This document shows positions 1 to 7,340 of a stretch of 47,997 bases of DNA, one piece after another. Made by a program: the position numbers and the translations under genes. Each line of letters starts with the position of its first letter. The stretch's first letter is position 1. This stretch comes from Nannocystaceae bacterium (GTDB lineage: Bacteria > Myxococcota_A > Polyangia > Nannocystales > Nannocystaceae), in NCBI GenBank assembly GCA_019694555.1, contig JAIBBS010000048.1, positions 1-47,997 on the forward strand. The letters are read 5' to 3'. A model generated the notes under the pieces. The model ran no database searches and was not told where the DNA came from. It saw nothing but the letters and a program-made list of their open reading frames with translations.

Positions 1-16
1 CAACTGCCGAGCATGA

Positions 17-304
17 TCCTCATCGCTCCGCTCCGCCAGCCGAGCTCAGACCGACATCACCGACAACCACACACCGATCCGGATGATCAGTCATCATGCC
101 TCAGCTCAGGTTGCGATCCACGCCCGCAGCGACCGCCTCGCCGCGACCCATCACCACTGGGCAATACTCGGCGCCCCTGATCTGCACGGCGACGGTTTCG
201 ACGACATCGTCGTGACGATGGCCCGCTTCCCTGCCGACGGCAACCCGTCGGCGCGCATCGCCGTGTTCCCGGGGCGCCTCGACGGCGCGGACGCAGGCGG
301 GTAG
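17..304 (+). pseudogene. 3' remnant of an FG-GAP/VCBS repeat protein gene
   Basis: The frame is open from a stop at 14-16 to a TAG at 302-304. Its last ~45 codons closely match the C-terminus of the intact FG-GAP lipoprotein ending at 2766. Both contain a calcium-loop-like repeat (PDLHGDGFDD here, PDLDGDGLGE there) followed by the same ending, GNPSARIAVFPGRLDGADA. About 57 bases (239-295 versus 2700-2756) are almost identical. Upstream of that block the similarity fades, and no signal peptide or other FG-GAP repeats are present. The first possible ATG is at 83. This looks like the decayed or partially duplicated end of a paralogue whose body is missing; expression is doubtful. Confidence 0.6.
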
Positions 305-430
305 CTCGCGCTGCCTCGCGTGCCGCGACCGCGCCCGCGCGCCGTCTCGCCAGTGGCCCGCCGCAAAAACTCGTCCGTTCGCGCCACGCGACGGGAAGCC
401 CTGGACGAGCGGCGGGCGAGCGCGTAGCGT

Positions 431-443
431 GGAGGGGAAGGAG
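431..443 (+). promoter_or_regulatory. Strong Shine-Dalgarno in front of ATG 450
   Basis: A purine-rich run (GGAGGGGAAGGAG) ends 6 nt before an ATG at 450. It is the best ribosome binding site in this neighbourhood and has no better user than the LuxR-type regulator. The ATG at 450 is nevertheless out of frame with the regulator body because of the ten-G tract at 480-489. Confidence 0.5.
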
Positions 444-479
444 TCTAGGATGGCTCGCAACTCGCGAGATTTCGCACAT

Positions 480-489
480 GGGGGGGGGG
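480..489 (+). repeat. Homopolymeric G10 tract within the 5' end of a regulator gene
   Basis: Ten consecutive G residues follow the AT of an ATG at 478. As given, neither ATG 450 nor ATG 478 is in frame with the long regulator frame. With eleven Gs ATG 450 would be in frame; with nine Gs ATG 478 would be. Such tracts slip during replication and are classical contingency loci, but they are also common sequencing-error sites. Confidence 0.75.
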
Positions 490-592
490 CAGACCGAGGG
501 ACGCCGCGCCACGCGTTGGCGTACGGACGAGTCGGCTGCACGTTGCCCGTCGCACGCTGCTCGAGTGGCTGCCACAAGCGGGGTTCGATGTC

Positions 593-1153
593 GTGCCGGT
601 GACGGCCGACGCCGCCGATCTCGACGCTGCGCTGCGGAGCTGTGACGTGTTCGCCTTCGCGGTGGCGCCGCGAGACACCACGGCGCTGGGCCTGTTGCAA
701 CGCGCGCGTCGCTGCAACCCCACGGCACGTTCGCTCGTGGTCGCCACTCGTGCCTCCATCCTCAACGCACGCCGGGCCATCGATCTCGGCGCCACCGACG
801 TGATCGCGTGGCCCAGCACGCGCGCCGAGCTGGCTGCGCGACTGTTCGACCTCGCCCGCTGCTCCCGGACACTGCGTGTGGTGCTGCGCAGCGAGATCAC
901 GTCGTCTCCCGACTCCACCGCGGTCGTGGTGCGCAGCGCGGCGCTGCTGGCCGATCAACTGCGCTTGTCGCCCCGCGAGCGCAGCCTGCTGCCGAAGTTC
1001 CTGCTCGGACTCGAGCACAAGGAGATCGCGGCGGCGGAGACCATCGCGCCGCGCACGGTCCGCTACCACGGCGAGAACATCCGGCGCAAGGCCGCGGGCG
1101 CCAGCTGGCCGGAGATCCGCGCCCGCTGGTACGCCGAGGGAGGTCGGCCGTGA
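593..1153 (+). CDS. LuxR-type regulator with degenerate receiver domain (5' end out of frame)
   Basis: The C-terminus is a LuxR/FixJ-type helix-turn-helix: LSPRERSLLPKFLLGLEHKE followed by APRTVRYHGENIRRKA. The N-terminal ~120 residues look like a response-regulator receiver fold, but the expected phospho-aspartate position (CDVFAFAVAP) has no Asp, so it probably acts as a phosphorylation-independent regulator. GTG 593 is only the first conventional start in frame. Plausible coding continues upstream in this frame to about 490 (RVGVRTSRLHVARR), and the natural start is probably ATG 450 behind a strong Shine-Dalgarno, interrupted by the G10 tract. A full product would be about 234 residues. 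The stop overlaps the GTG of the next gene by 4 nt, so it likely controls or is co-made with that lipoprotein. Confidence 0.7.
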   Translation: MPVTADAADLDAALRSCDVFAFAVAPRDTTALGLLQRARRCNPTARSLVVATRASILNARRAIDLGATDVIAWPSTRAELAARLFDLARCSRTLRVVLRSEITSSPDSTAVVVRSAALLADQLRLSPRERSLLPKFLLGLEHKEIAAAETIAPRTVRYHGENIRRKAAGASWPEIRARWYAEGGRP

Positions 1154-2766
1154 ACGCGCGTGCTGCTGTGCGCGGACTCGTGGCACTCGCGATCGTCGCG
1201 AGCTGCCGCGACCACGCACCCGCGGTCGCCGGCGACGAAGCCGACTCGGGCATGGCGACGTTCGCGACGCTCGGTGACAGCACCAGCGGCGGCGACGCGG
1301 GCTTCGACCCCTGCGCGATCGCGATGTACGGCAGCCTCGAGGTCGTCGACCTCGCGCTCGCCGGCGACCTCGAGCGCGACGGCTTGCCGGAGCTGCTCGT
1401 GCTCGGCTATCCGCCGGCCAGCGCTGCACTGGTCGCGCAGGCGATCGCGCTCGACCAGGCGCAGCCCGAGCCGGGGCCCAACGGCGGCGTGCTCGCCGAG
1501 CGCGTCGTGCAAGAGGTGCGCTTCGGGCCCGGCTTCGTCTCGCCCAACGAGACGCGTGTCGCCGGACTCGGCGACATCGACGGCGACGGCTTCGTCGACC
1601 TCGGCGTCGCGGCGTTCGTCGAGGACCCCGCGGGCGAGCGCGTGCGCACGTTCGTGCTCTTCGGTGAGGCCGTGCCCGCTGCCACGCGGGAGCTGCGGGT
1701 CGACGGCGGCGACGGACGGGTCTGGGTGATCGAGGCTCCGCTCGCGGAGCTCGCGTTCGACGAAGTCGACCAGTGGGAACGCATCCTGCTCGGACGCATC
1801 GACGACATGACCGGAGACGGGCGCGACGAGCTGCACGTGCACCCGGCCAACGGCCGGATGTCTTGGGTCGTGTTCGGCACAGGCGCACCCAACTCGACGC
1901 TCGTCCTCGATGATCTGGCGGCGAAGGGCGCGGGGTTTCGCATCATCCAACCCGGGGATCCGACCCTCCGCGCACCGCTGTTCGCGCTGCCGACGAGCGT
2001 CCCACACCTCGACCAGGACGAGTACGGCGACCTCGTGGTGTCGCACTTTCGGGCGGTGGAGGATCACGCGTCGACGTCGGGTGACGCGGTCGGTCGATTC
2101 GGCGGGCCATACCAGCCTGATCTCGACCTCAACGATCTCGATGGCCAGGATTGGACCGTCCACGTCGGGCCCAGCCGAAGCTATGTGTTTTCGATCGGAC
2201 CGATCCCCGAGGACCGCGACGACCAGCCCACCGAGCTCTGGCTCGCAGGTCCTCAGGTCGGCGCGTTTCCGTTCCGCGATGCGGGATGCCAAGCTGACGT
2301 GGGCCCGCCCAGTATGTTCCGACTCGTCGCCAATCCGACGACGCAGGGCAGGCTCGAGGAGCTGGTCCAGTCGGGCGATGCTGTGCCGGCTCTACTCACC
2401 GATTGCCCATTGGGGAACCGGCTGGCCAGCGGCTCGGACTGGAACGGCGACGGCACCCCGGATCTTGCAATCGCATCAGTCGAGGCAGGCTTCTCGTGGT
2501 TCGATGGCCGCGACCTTGGAGTCGATCGACTTCCCCTGTCGCTCTCGTCACGAAACTGGGAGGCTAGGTTCTGCGTGGGCACGGATGGGGTCGAGCGTGT
2601 TGCCGCGTACGGAGCACACGCGACCATCCTCGGGACCCCGGACCTCGACGGCGATGGACTCGGTGAGGTCGTCGTGGCGATGATTCGATACCCATCCCAC
2701 GGCAACCCGTCCGCGCGCATCGCCGTGTTCCCGGGACGCCTCGACGGCGCGGACGCGGTGCACTAA
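1150..2766 (+). CDS. FG-GAP/VCBS repeat lipoprotein
   Basis: The 538-residue product begins with a lipoprotein signal peptide whose lipobox is VASC, with the lipidated Cys at residue 19. Several FG-GAP-like calcium loops follow, for example GDIDGDGFVDLG, SDWNGDGTPDLA and PDLDGDGLGEVV, spread over the length as in integrin-alpha-like beta propellers. Such proteins sit on the cell surface or in the periplasm and may bind Ca2+ or mediate adhesion; the role here is inferred only. GTG 1150 overlaps the regulator stop (GTGA), which fixes the start and implies translational coupling. Its 3' end is duplicated at 239-304. Confidence 0.75.
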   Translation: MNARAAVRGLVALAIVASCRDHAPAVAGDEADSGMATFATLGDSTSGGDAGFDPCAIAMYGSLEVVDLALAGDLERDGLPELLVLGYPPASAALVAQAIALDQAQPEPGPNGGVLAERVVQEVRFGPGFVSPNETRVAGLGDIDGDGFVDLGVAAFVEDPAGERVRTFVLFGEAVPAATRELRVDGGDGRVWVIEAPLAELAFDEVDQWERILLGRIDDMTGDGRDELHVHPANGRMSWVVFGTGAPNSTLVLDDLAAKGAGFRIIQPGDPTLRAPLFALPTSVPHLDQDEYGDLVVSHFRAVEDHASTSGDAVGRFGGPYQPDLDLNDLDGQDWTVHVGPSRSYVFSIGPIPEDRDDQPTELWLAGPQVGAFPFRDAGCQADVGPPSMFRLVANPTTQGRLEELVQSGDAVPALLTDCPLGNRLASGSDWNGDGTPDLAIASVEAGFSWFDGRDLGVDRLPLSLSSRNWEARFCVGTDGVERVAAYGAHATILGTPDLDGDGLGEVVVAMIRYPSHGNPSARIAVFPGRLDGADAVH

Positions 2767-2795
2767 GACTGCAGCGCGACACGAACTCAATCCTC

Positions 2796-2826
2796 CAGCA
2801 TTGCCGTCGCGGCGCTGACAATGCTG
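2796..2826. terminator. Inverted repeat between convergent genes (candidate bidirectional terminator)
   Basis: CAGCATTG (2796-2803) and CAATGCTG (2819-2826) form a perfect 8-bp stem around a GC-rich interior that can pair further. It lies between the FG-GAP gene (+) and the serine hydrolase (-), four bases beyond the latter's stop. There is no U-run, so factor-independent termination would be weak. Confidence 0.45.
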
Positions 2827-2829
2827 CTC

Positions 2830-5547
2830 TCATTCAAGCATCGCGTCGACAAAGGCCTCGCGCAGCCCGTCGAGCTGGGTCAGGCTGGTCAGCGTCAACG
2901 CGAGACACCAGCCCTTGTCTGTTCGCGCGAGCGAGGCTGCCTCGCCTTCGGCGTCTCCCTGCGCGACGAGCTCTTCCACCCGGGGCGCGTGCGGAATGCT
3001 GTACCAACCCCTGAGGTACGACGCGCCCGGTCCCGCGGGGATGTCGTCGCTCAGCTGCGCGATCGGATCGTCCGCCCAGATCGCATCCATCGTCGCGGCA
3101 GACAGAAGTTCGCGACCATCGGCGGCCACCATCCCACCGTGCCCTGACGAGCGAGACCATCCCAAGAAGGACTCCATGAGCACGAGACACGCGTCGGGTG
3201 TCCCGGCCCATGACCCAGCGCCTTGCGTGCGTTCGCGGTTTCGGATGTAGGGGCCGACGGATTGCCACGGGTGAGCAAACACGCCGAGTTTGCCGCGCCC
3301 TACGACCGATGGCGCGACTTCTACCGAGAGGTCGACGTCTTCGAAGGGTGCATCGTTGCGGTAGGATACCTTGGTCGCGGGATAGACTGGCTCGCCCGCC
3401 AAAGCCGCGATCCGCTCGGAACCAATGAGAGCGAGGTTCGCCCCGAGTGGCTCAAGAATGCGCGTCCAGATGAAGTCGCCGTAGCCTTGGTGGGAGGCTA
3501 GCTCCGTTACCCACTGAAGGAAGAGGTAGTTGGCGTTCGAGTACTGGAACTTGTGGTTGAAGTCCTCGACGGGCGCGGCATCAGCAAGCCCAATCGCCTT
3601 GAAAGGACTTTCCGGGTCTTCCCACACCTCCGGGTGCCCCATGAACCACTGCACCTGCAGATCCACCAGCGGCAGCGGCACTCCCAGCGCCTGCGCGATC
3701 GCGCGGTCATGGGCCGACCCAGCGCCGAGATCCACAGTGTCCGGGCCCAATGCGGGGTGAGCCTCGCCCCGCCATCCGGACCGGTGGCTCAGCAACCGCC
3801 CGATCGTCGACAACGGCGCAACTGCAGCCACGACGTCCGGCAGCGTCGGCATCCCCACAATGTCGAACGCGTTCACATCCAACCCCAGCGGCACCACGCT
3901 GCCGTCCTTCAGCTCGACCTGCGCGCCGTCTTGGATCAACGCGAAGATCCCCAGCGACGTGATCGACTTCGACACGCTCGCCAGTCGAAATGGGGACGCG
4001 CGCGTCACCTCCGGGTAGCCCTCCGGCGCGAAGCTGTAGCCCGCGGAGAACACCAGCTCGCCGTCCTTCGAGATCGCGACGCTTGCGGCGCTCACGTTGT
4101 ACTTCTGCATGTGCGTCGGCAAGATCTCGCCGAACCTGGACAGCGCATCCTCGTCGCGCGCGTACGCGTCGTGGGACACCGCCAGCCGCCGCGGGGCGTA
4201 GCGGCGCCACACCGCGGCGTACAGGCGAACGTCCGCCGCCCCCTGCGACAACCCGGGCCAGCCGTCCCCTTCTCCGGGATACGAGGTGAAGCAGACCAGT
4301 TGCTCGCCCTTGCTGCGCCGGTTGATGCACTCGATCTCGAACACCCCGCTGGTCATCCCGCGCTGGTAGGTCCAGCCCTCGCTCACCCCGCCGTCGGCTC
4401 CCGACGTGTCGCGTACCATCACCGCAGCGAACATCAGCTGACCGTGGCTGTTGTAGCCCGTGAGCGAGATCGTGCGAAACCCCGCCGCCCATGCCTGGCC
4501 GTGCGCCGGGTCGAAGAAGGCGGCTGGCATCTGGACGATCGCGAGCCAGTCCTCGTCGGACACACCGTCTCTCACGTAGACGACCGACAGCTTCGGTTCC
4601 ATGTCGGTGATCTGCACGCCGTCCTCGTCCGCGTGGACCACCGGGACGCCGACGCCGCGGATGCTGATCGGACGCAGGCCCTCGAGCCGGTGCTGCTCGA
4701 TGTGGTCGACCAACTCGTGCGCCGGAACCAACGCGGTGTAGCGAGTATCCTGCACCATCGCGCCTGGTCGGCCCCAATCGTCCGCCATCGCCGATGCCGC
4801 GAAGTGCACCGTCGCGCGCCACGTCGTGACCTCGATCTCGATCTCGATCGGCGTTGCGTCCTCCGCCCCGATCTTGACGCGTTGCCGGCGGCGCAGCGCC
4901 TCGACCTGAGCGTAGGGAACGATCGACAGCGGCCTGAAACCCTCCTCGAGCCACGCGCCCTGGTCGACGTCTTCCACCGTGACCGTCGCGAGCGCGTAGC
5001 TCGCATACGAGTTGTCGTCGTCGCACATCCACAACGCGCTCCAGCGCGCAAGCTCGCCGATGCCCGCGGGGACGTAGGCATCGAGCACCGTCGGGTGGTG
5101 CTGTTCGTGTCGGGGCCTGGCCAGCTTGTTCACGGTCACGAGGTACGGTTGGTCCTGCCGTTCGAGGTCGATCAACCAATCGAGCACCAGGCCGGTGCCA
5201 TAGCTCGTCATCCGCTTGGGCACGAAGCCGGCGGTCGCGGGTCCGCCTTCGTCGCCAGACACGAGCTCGTCGGCCCCCGGTCTGGGCCGCGCGACGGGTG
5301 CGATCGCACGCGACCGTAGCGACACGGGCTGGCCGCCGGGCGTCCGGCCGGCAGCGGCCGGGGGTCCGCCGACGCGCAACGCCCCCGACCCCGACCGGGC
5401 AGGCCGCGGCCGCGCGAGCGCCACCGATGGCGCCGCCAGTGCCAGCGCGCGCGACAAGAGCCGCGGGTCGTCGCCTGCGACCACATAGTTCCCGCTCCAC
5501 ACGGGCGCCGGCTCGCATCGAATCACGGGTGTGTCGATGGGCGTCAC
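2830..5547 (-). CDS. Serine hydrolase: bacterial tandem repeats plus beta-lactamase/transpeptidase-like domain
   Basis: The product is 905 residues. From about residue 110 to 450 there are repeated units ending in motifs such as EGFRPLSI, EGLRPISI and AGFRTISLTGY, resembling the bacterial tandem-repeat domain that accompanies some secreted hydrolases. From about 475 it is a class-C beta-lactamase/esterase-fold serine hydrolase (PF00144-like). The nucleophile motif SVSK is at 524-527 and the YSN triad at 669-671. No clear Sec signal peptide is visible; the first ~100 residues are Pro/Arg/Ala-rich. GTG 5547 is preferred over GTG 5553 because an AGGAGG ends 5 nt before it and it overlaps the preceding stop as GTGA. 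It is the last gene of a three-gene minus-strand operon. The substrate is unknown: peptide, ester or beta-lactam are all possible. Confidence 0.75.
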   Translation of the reverse strand: MTPIDTPVIRCEPAPVWSGNYVVAGDDPRLLSRALALAAPSVALARPRPARSGSGALRVGGPPAAAGRTPGGQPVSLRSRAIAPVARPRPGADELVSGDEGGPATAGFVPKRMTSYGTGLVLDWLIDLERQDQPYLVTVNKLARPRHEQHHPTVLDAYVPAGIGELARWSALWMCDDDNSYASYALATVTVEDVDQGAWLEEGFRPLSIVPYAQVEALRRRQRVKIGAEDATPIEIEIEVTTWRATVHFAASAMADDWGRPGAMVQDTRYTALVPAHELVDHIEQHRLEGLRPISIRGVGVPVVHADEDGVQITDMEPKLSVVYVRDGVSDEDWLAIVQMPAAFFDPAHGQAWAAGFRTISLTGYNSHGQLMFAAVMVRDTSGADGGVSEGWTYQRGMTSGVFEIECINRRSKGEQLVCFTSYPGEGDGWPGLSQGAADVRLYAAVWRRYAPRRLAVSHDAYARDEDALSRFGEILPTHMQKYNVSAASVAISKDGELVFSAGYSFAPEGYPEVTRASPFRLASVSKSITSLGIFALIQDGAQVELKDGSVVPLGLDVNAFDIVGMPTLPDVVAAVAPLSTIGRLLSHRSGWRGEAHPALGPDTVDLGAGSAHDRAIAQALGVPLPLVDLQVQWFMGHPEVWEDPESPFKAIGLADAAPVEDFNHKFQYSNANYLFLQWVTELASHQGYGDFIWTRILEPLGANLALIGSERIAALAGEPVYPATKVSYRNDAPFEDVDLSVEVAPSVVGRGKLGVFAHPWQSVGPYIRNRERTQGAGSWAGTPDACLVLMESFLGWSRSSGHGGMVAADGRELLSAATMDAIWADDPIAQLSDDIPAGPGASYLRGWYSIPHAPRVEELVAQGDAEGEAASLARTDKGWCLALTLTSLTQLDGLREAFVDAMLE

Positions 5548-5969
5548 TGCCACCTCCTGCGCTTGAGCACCAGCTGGGCCGAGAGCGTCGCCGAAAGCGC
5601 GACGGTCGAGGACCCCATCGTCGCGGTGAGATCGAGGTACAGGTGGCCGCCGAAGTTGTTGGGTAGCGGCGCCAGCAGCAAGGTCGGTGCAGCGATCACG
5701 GAGGTGAGCGAGATGTCCGCGAGCGCGGTCGCGCTGGCCCAGAAGAGTGTCTGCGGTGTCTCGGGGTACGGCGCAGCCGTGAACGCGCGCAAGCGGATGC
5801 TCTGACCTGACGACATCGTGTGCCCGTGCGACCGCAGCTGCAGCGACGCCTCGGAGAAGTCGGCGACGGGCAATGCATGGACCAGCGCAAATCGGACCAC
5901 ACCGGTCGGCGCGAGCTGACCGAAGTCCCAGCTCCGACGGGGGAACAGCTCGACGATGACGCCAGCCAC
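5544..5969 (-). CDS. Small beta-rich protein, paralogue of its upstream neighbour
   Basis: This 141-residue protein has no recognised domain. It starts at GTG 5969 behind AAGGAG with 7 nt spacing, four bases after the previous stop. Like its upstream neighbour it has an early PRRS motif, alternating hydrophobic/polar stretches typical of beta strands, and a matching central segment (SLQLRSHGHTMSSGQSIRLR here; TLLVRLHATGL there). No signal peptide or membrane segment is evident. Its stop overlaps the GTG of the serine hydrolase, so the two are translationally coupled. The function is unknown; a structural or carrier role is possible. Confidence 0.6.
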   Translation of the reverse strand: MAGVIVELFPRRSWDFGQLAPTGVVRFALVHALPVADFSEASLQLRSHGHTMSSGQSIRLRAFTAAPYPETPQTLFWASATALADISLTSVIAAPTLLLAPLPNNFGGHLYLDLTATMGSSTVALSATLSAQLVLKRRRWQ

Positions 5970-5973
5970 GGCA

Positions 5974-6357
5974 TCACTCCTTGGTCACGAGGTCGACGCT
6001 GATCGTGAAGTCGCAGGTCCCCGAACCCTTGGTCGCGACCAGCTCGAGCTTGATCGTCGCGCCGAAGTTGGCCGTGAAGGCGCCGCGACCGAGGGTGCCC
6101 GCGGTATCGGTGTTGGAGAACGACACCGTAGCCACCGCGGTGGAGTTCACGAACTCCACGTTCGGTTCGTCGCGGGACGGAGCGATCGTCTTGGCGTTGA
6201 ATGCCGCGGTCGACCCGGTGCCCAGGCCGGTGGCGTGCAGCCTCACGAGCAGCGTCGATTCGCGCCACTGGCCGACGTCGACGTTGGTCGCGAGGGTGAC
6301 CGTCGTGGTCGTGCTGAAGCTGAACGAGCGGCGCGGGACGATGTTGATCACGGGCAT
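5974..6357 (-). CDS. Small beta-rich protein of unknown function, first gene of the operon
   Basis: A 127-residue protein beginning MPVINIVPRRSFSFS. ATG 6357 is chosen because GAGGAG lies just upstream; a longer frame to 6432 is open but Arg-rich and lacks a ribosome site. The composition (Thr, Val, Ser, Ala, few charges, many beta-branched residues) suggests an all-beta fold. It resembles the next gene product in order of motifs, suggesting an old tandem duplication. No known family is recognised. No signal peptide is visible. Confidence 0.6.
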   Translation of the reverse strand: MPVINIVPRRSFSFSTTTTVTLATNVDVGQWRESTLLVRLHATGLGTGSTAAFNAKTIAPSRDEPNVEFVNSTAVATVSFSNTDTAGTLGRGAFTANFGATIKLELVATKGSGTCDFTISVDLVTKE

Positions 6358-6463
6358 GGTCGGTCTCCTCGCCCGAGGTCGTACGCCGCGCGGCACAACA
6401 CGCAAAGCTGCCCCGATCCCCAGCGTGCGCACGGACGCCAGCGCACCGGCGATCCCGTCAGCG

Positions 6464-6484
6464 CGTCACACGTCACGCGTCACA
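6464..6484. repeat. Three tandem copies of a 7-bp unit (CGTCACA/G)
   Basis: CGTCACA, CGTCACG and CGTCACA follow one another at the 3' end of the SDR gene, overlapping its stop codon. On the minus strand this is a run of TGTGACG-like motifs upstream of the small-protein operon. It could be a regulatory cluster or chance low complexity. Confidence 0.35.
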
Positions 6485-7265
6485 AATGGATCCCGCCCGA
6501 CGCCTCGATCCGCTGCCCGTTGATCCACCGGCTCTCCGGCGCGAGCAGCCACGCCACCGCGCCGCCGATGTCCGGCGCCTGGCCGACGCGGCCCAGCGCG
6601 GTCTGGCCGGCGATCATCGCGGCGAGCGTGGGGTTGTCGCGCACGGCACCGCCGCCGAAGTCGGTCGCGATGGCGCCGGGGGCGAGGGTGTTGACGGTGA
6701 TGCCGCGGCTGCCGAGCTCGACCGCGAGGTAGCGGGTGAGGACCTCGACGCCGCCCTTGGCGGCAGCGTAGGCGGCGTAGCCGGGCAGCGAGAAGCGGGT
6801 CAGGCCGCTCGAGACGTTGAGGATGCGGCCGCCGTCGGCGAGCAGCGGCAGCAACCGCTGCGTCAGGAAGAACGGCCCGGTCAGGTGTACCGCCAGCATC
6901 TGGGCGAACTGCGCCTCGGTCGTGGTCGCGATCGATGCGTGCACGCCGTTGCCGCCGTTGTTCACCAGCGCGTCGACGTGCTCGCGGCGCCAGTGCTCGT
7001 GCAGCGCCTCGCGCAGCGCCGGCACGAACGCGTCGAGGCTCGCGCCCTGCCCCACCGCGAGCGGCAGCGCCACCGCGCGGCGGCCCTGGCCGCGGATCGC
7101 CGCGACCACCTCCGCCGCGGCCGCGGCCTGGCTGCGGTAGGTCAGGATGATGTCGATGCCGCGCGCGGCCAGCTGCAGCGCCATCTCGCGGCCCAGGCCG
7201 CGGCTGCCACCGGTGACGAGTGCGAGCGAGACAGGCGTGGGCGCGGGGATGCTTCGGTCGTTCAT
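6480..7265 (-). CDS. Short-chain dehydrogenase/reductase (3-oxoacyl-reductase-like)
   Basis: A 261-residue classical SDR. The dinucleotide-binding TGGSRGLG is at residues 18-25, the NNAG-equivalent is NNGG at about 102-105 (Ala replaced by Gly), and the catalytic Ser-Tyr-Lys triad is S153, Y166, K170. The PG motif after the active site (NTLAPGAIATDF) is present. The chemistry would be NAD(P)H-linked oxidation or reduction of an alcohol/ketone; the substrate cannot be told. It diverges from a LysR-type regulator across a 75-bp gap with an inverted repeat, the usual arrangement for a regulator and its target. Start ATG 7265 was chosen over an upstream extension because the conserved fold begins about 12 residues later. 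Confidence 0.85.
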   Translation of the reverse strand: MNDRSIPAPTPVSLALVTGGSRGLGREMALQLAARGIDIILTYRSQAAAAAEVVAAIRGQGRRAVALPLAVGQGASLDAFVPALREALHEHWRREHVDALVNNGGNGVHASIATTTEAQFAQMLAVHLTGPFFLTQRLLPLLADGGRILNVSSGLTRFSLPGYAAYAAAKGGVEVLTRYLAVELGSRGITVNTLAPGAIATDFGGGAVRDNPTLAAMIAGQTALGRVGQAPDIGGAVAWLLAPESRWINGQRIEASGGIHL

Positions 7266-7303
7266 GCCCGCAGTCTCCGCCCGCCCCACTGGTCGCGGTA
7301 GGC

Positions 7304-7327
7304 GCAACAACTACGATAAAGTGTTGC
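7304..7327. promoter_or_regulatory. Inverted repeat, candidate LysR operator
   Basis: GCAACA (7304-7309) and TGTTGC (7322-7327) are exact complements separated by 12 bases, in the AT-rich middle of the SDR/LysR divergent intergenic region. LysR-type regulators commonly bind dyads of this size that overlap their own promoter. Confidence 0.5.
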
Positions 7328-7340
7328 ACGGAACCATACA

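Noticed and set aside
83..304. Short open frame as an independent gene
   Set aside because: It matches only the C-terminus of the intact FG-GAP protein and lacks a ribosome site and signal peptide, so it is treated as a remnant.
3553..5319. Plus-strand open frame opposite the serine hydrolase
   Set aside because: The minus-strand product has SVSK and YSN motifs and coupled neighbours; the plus-strand translation is Arg/His-rich noise.
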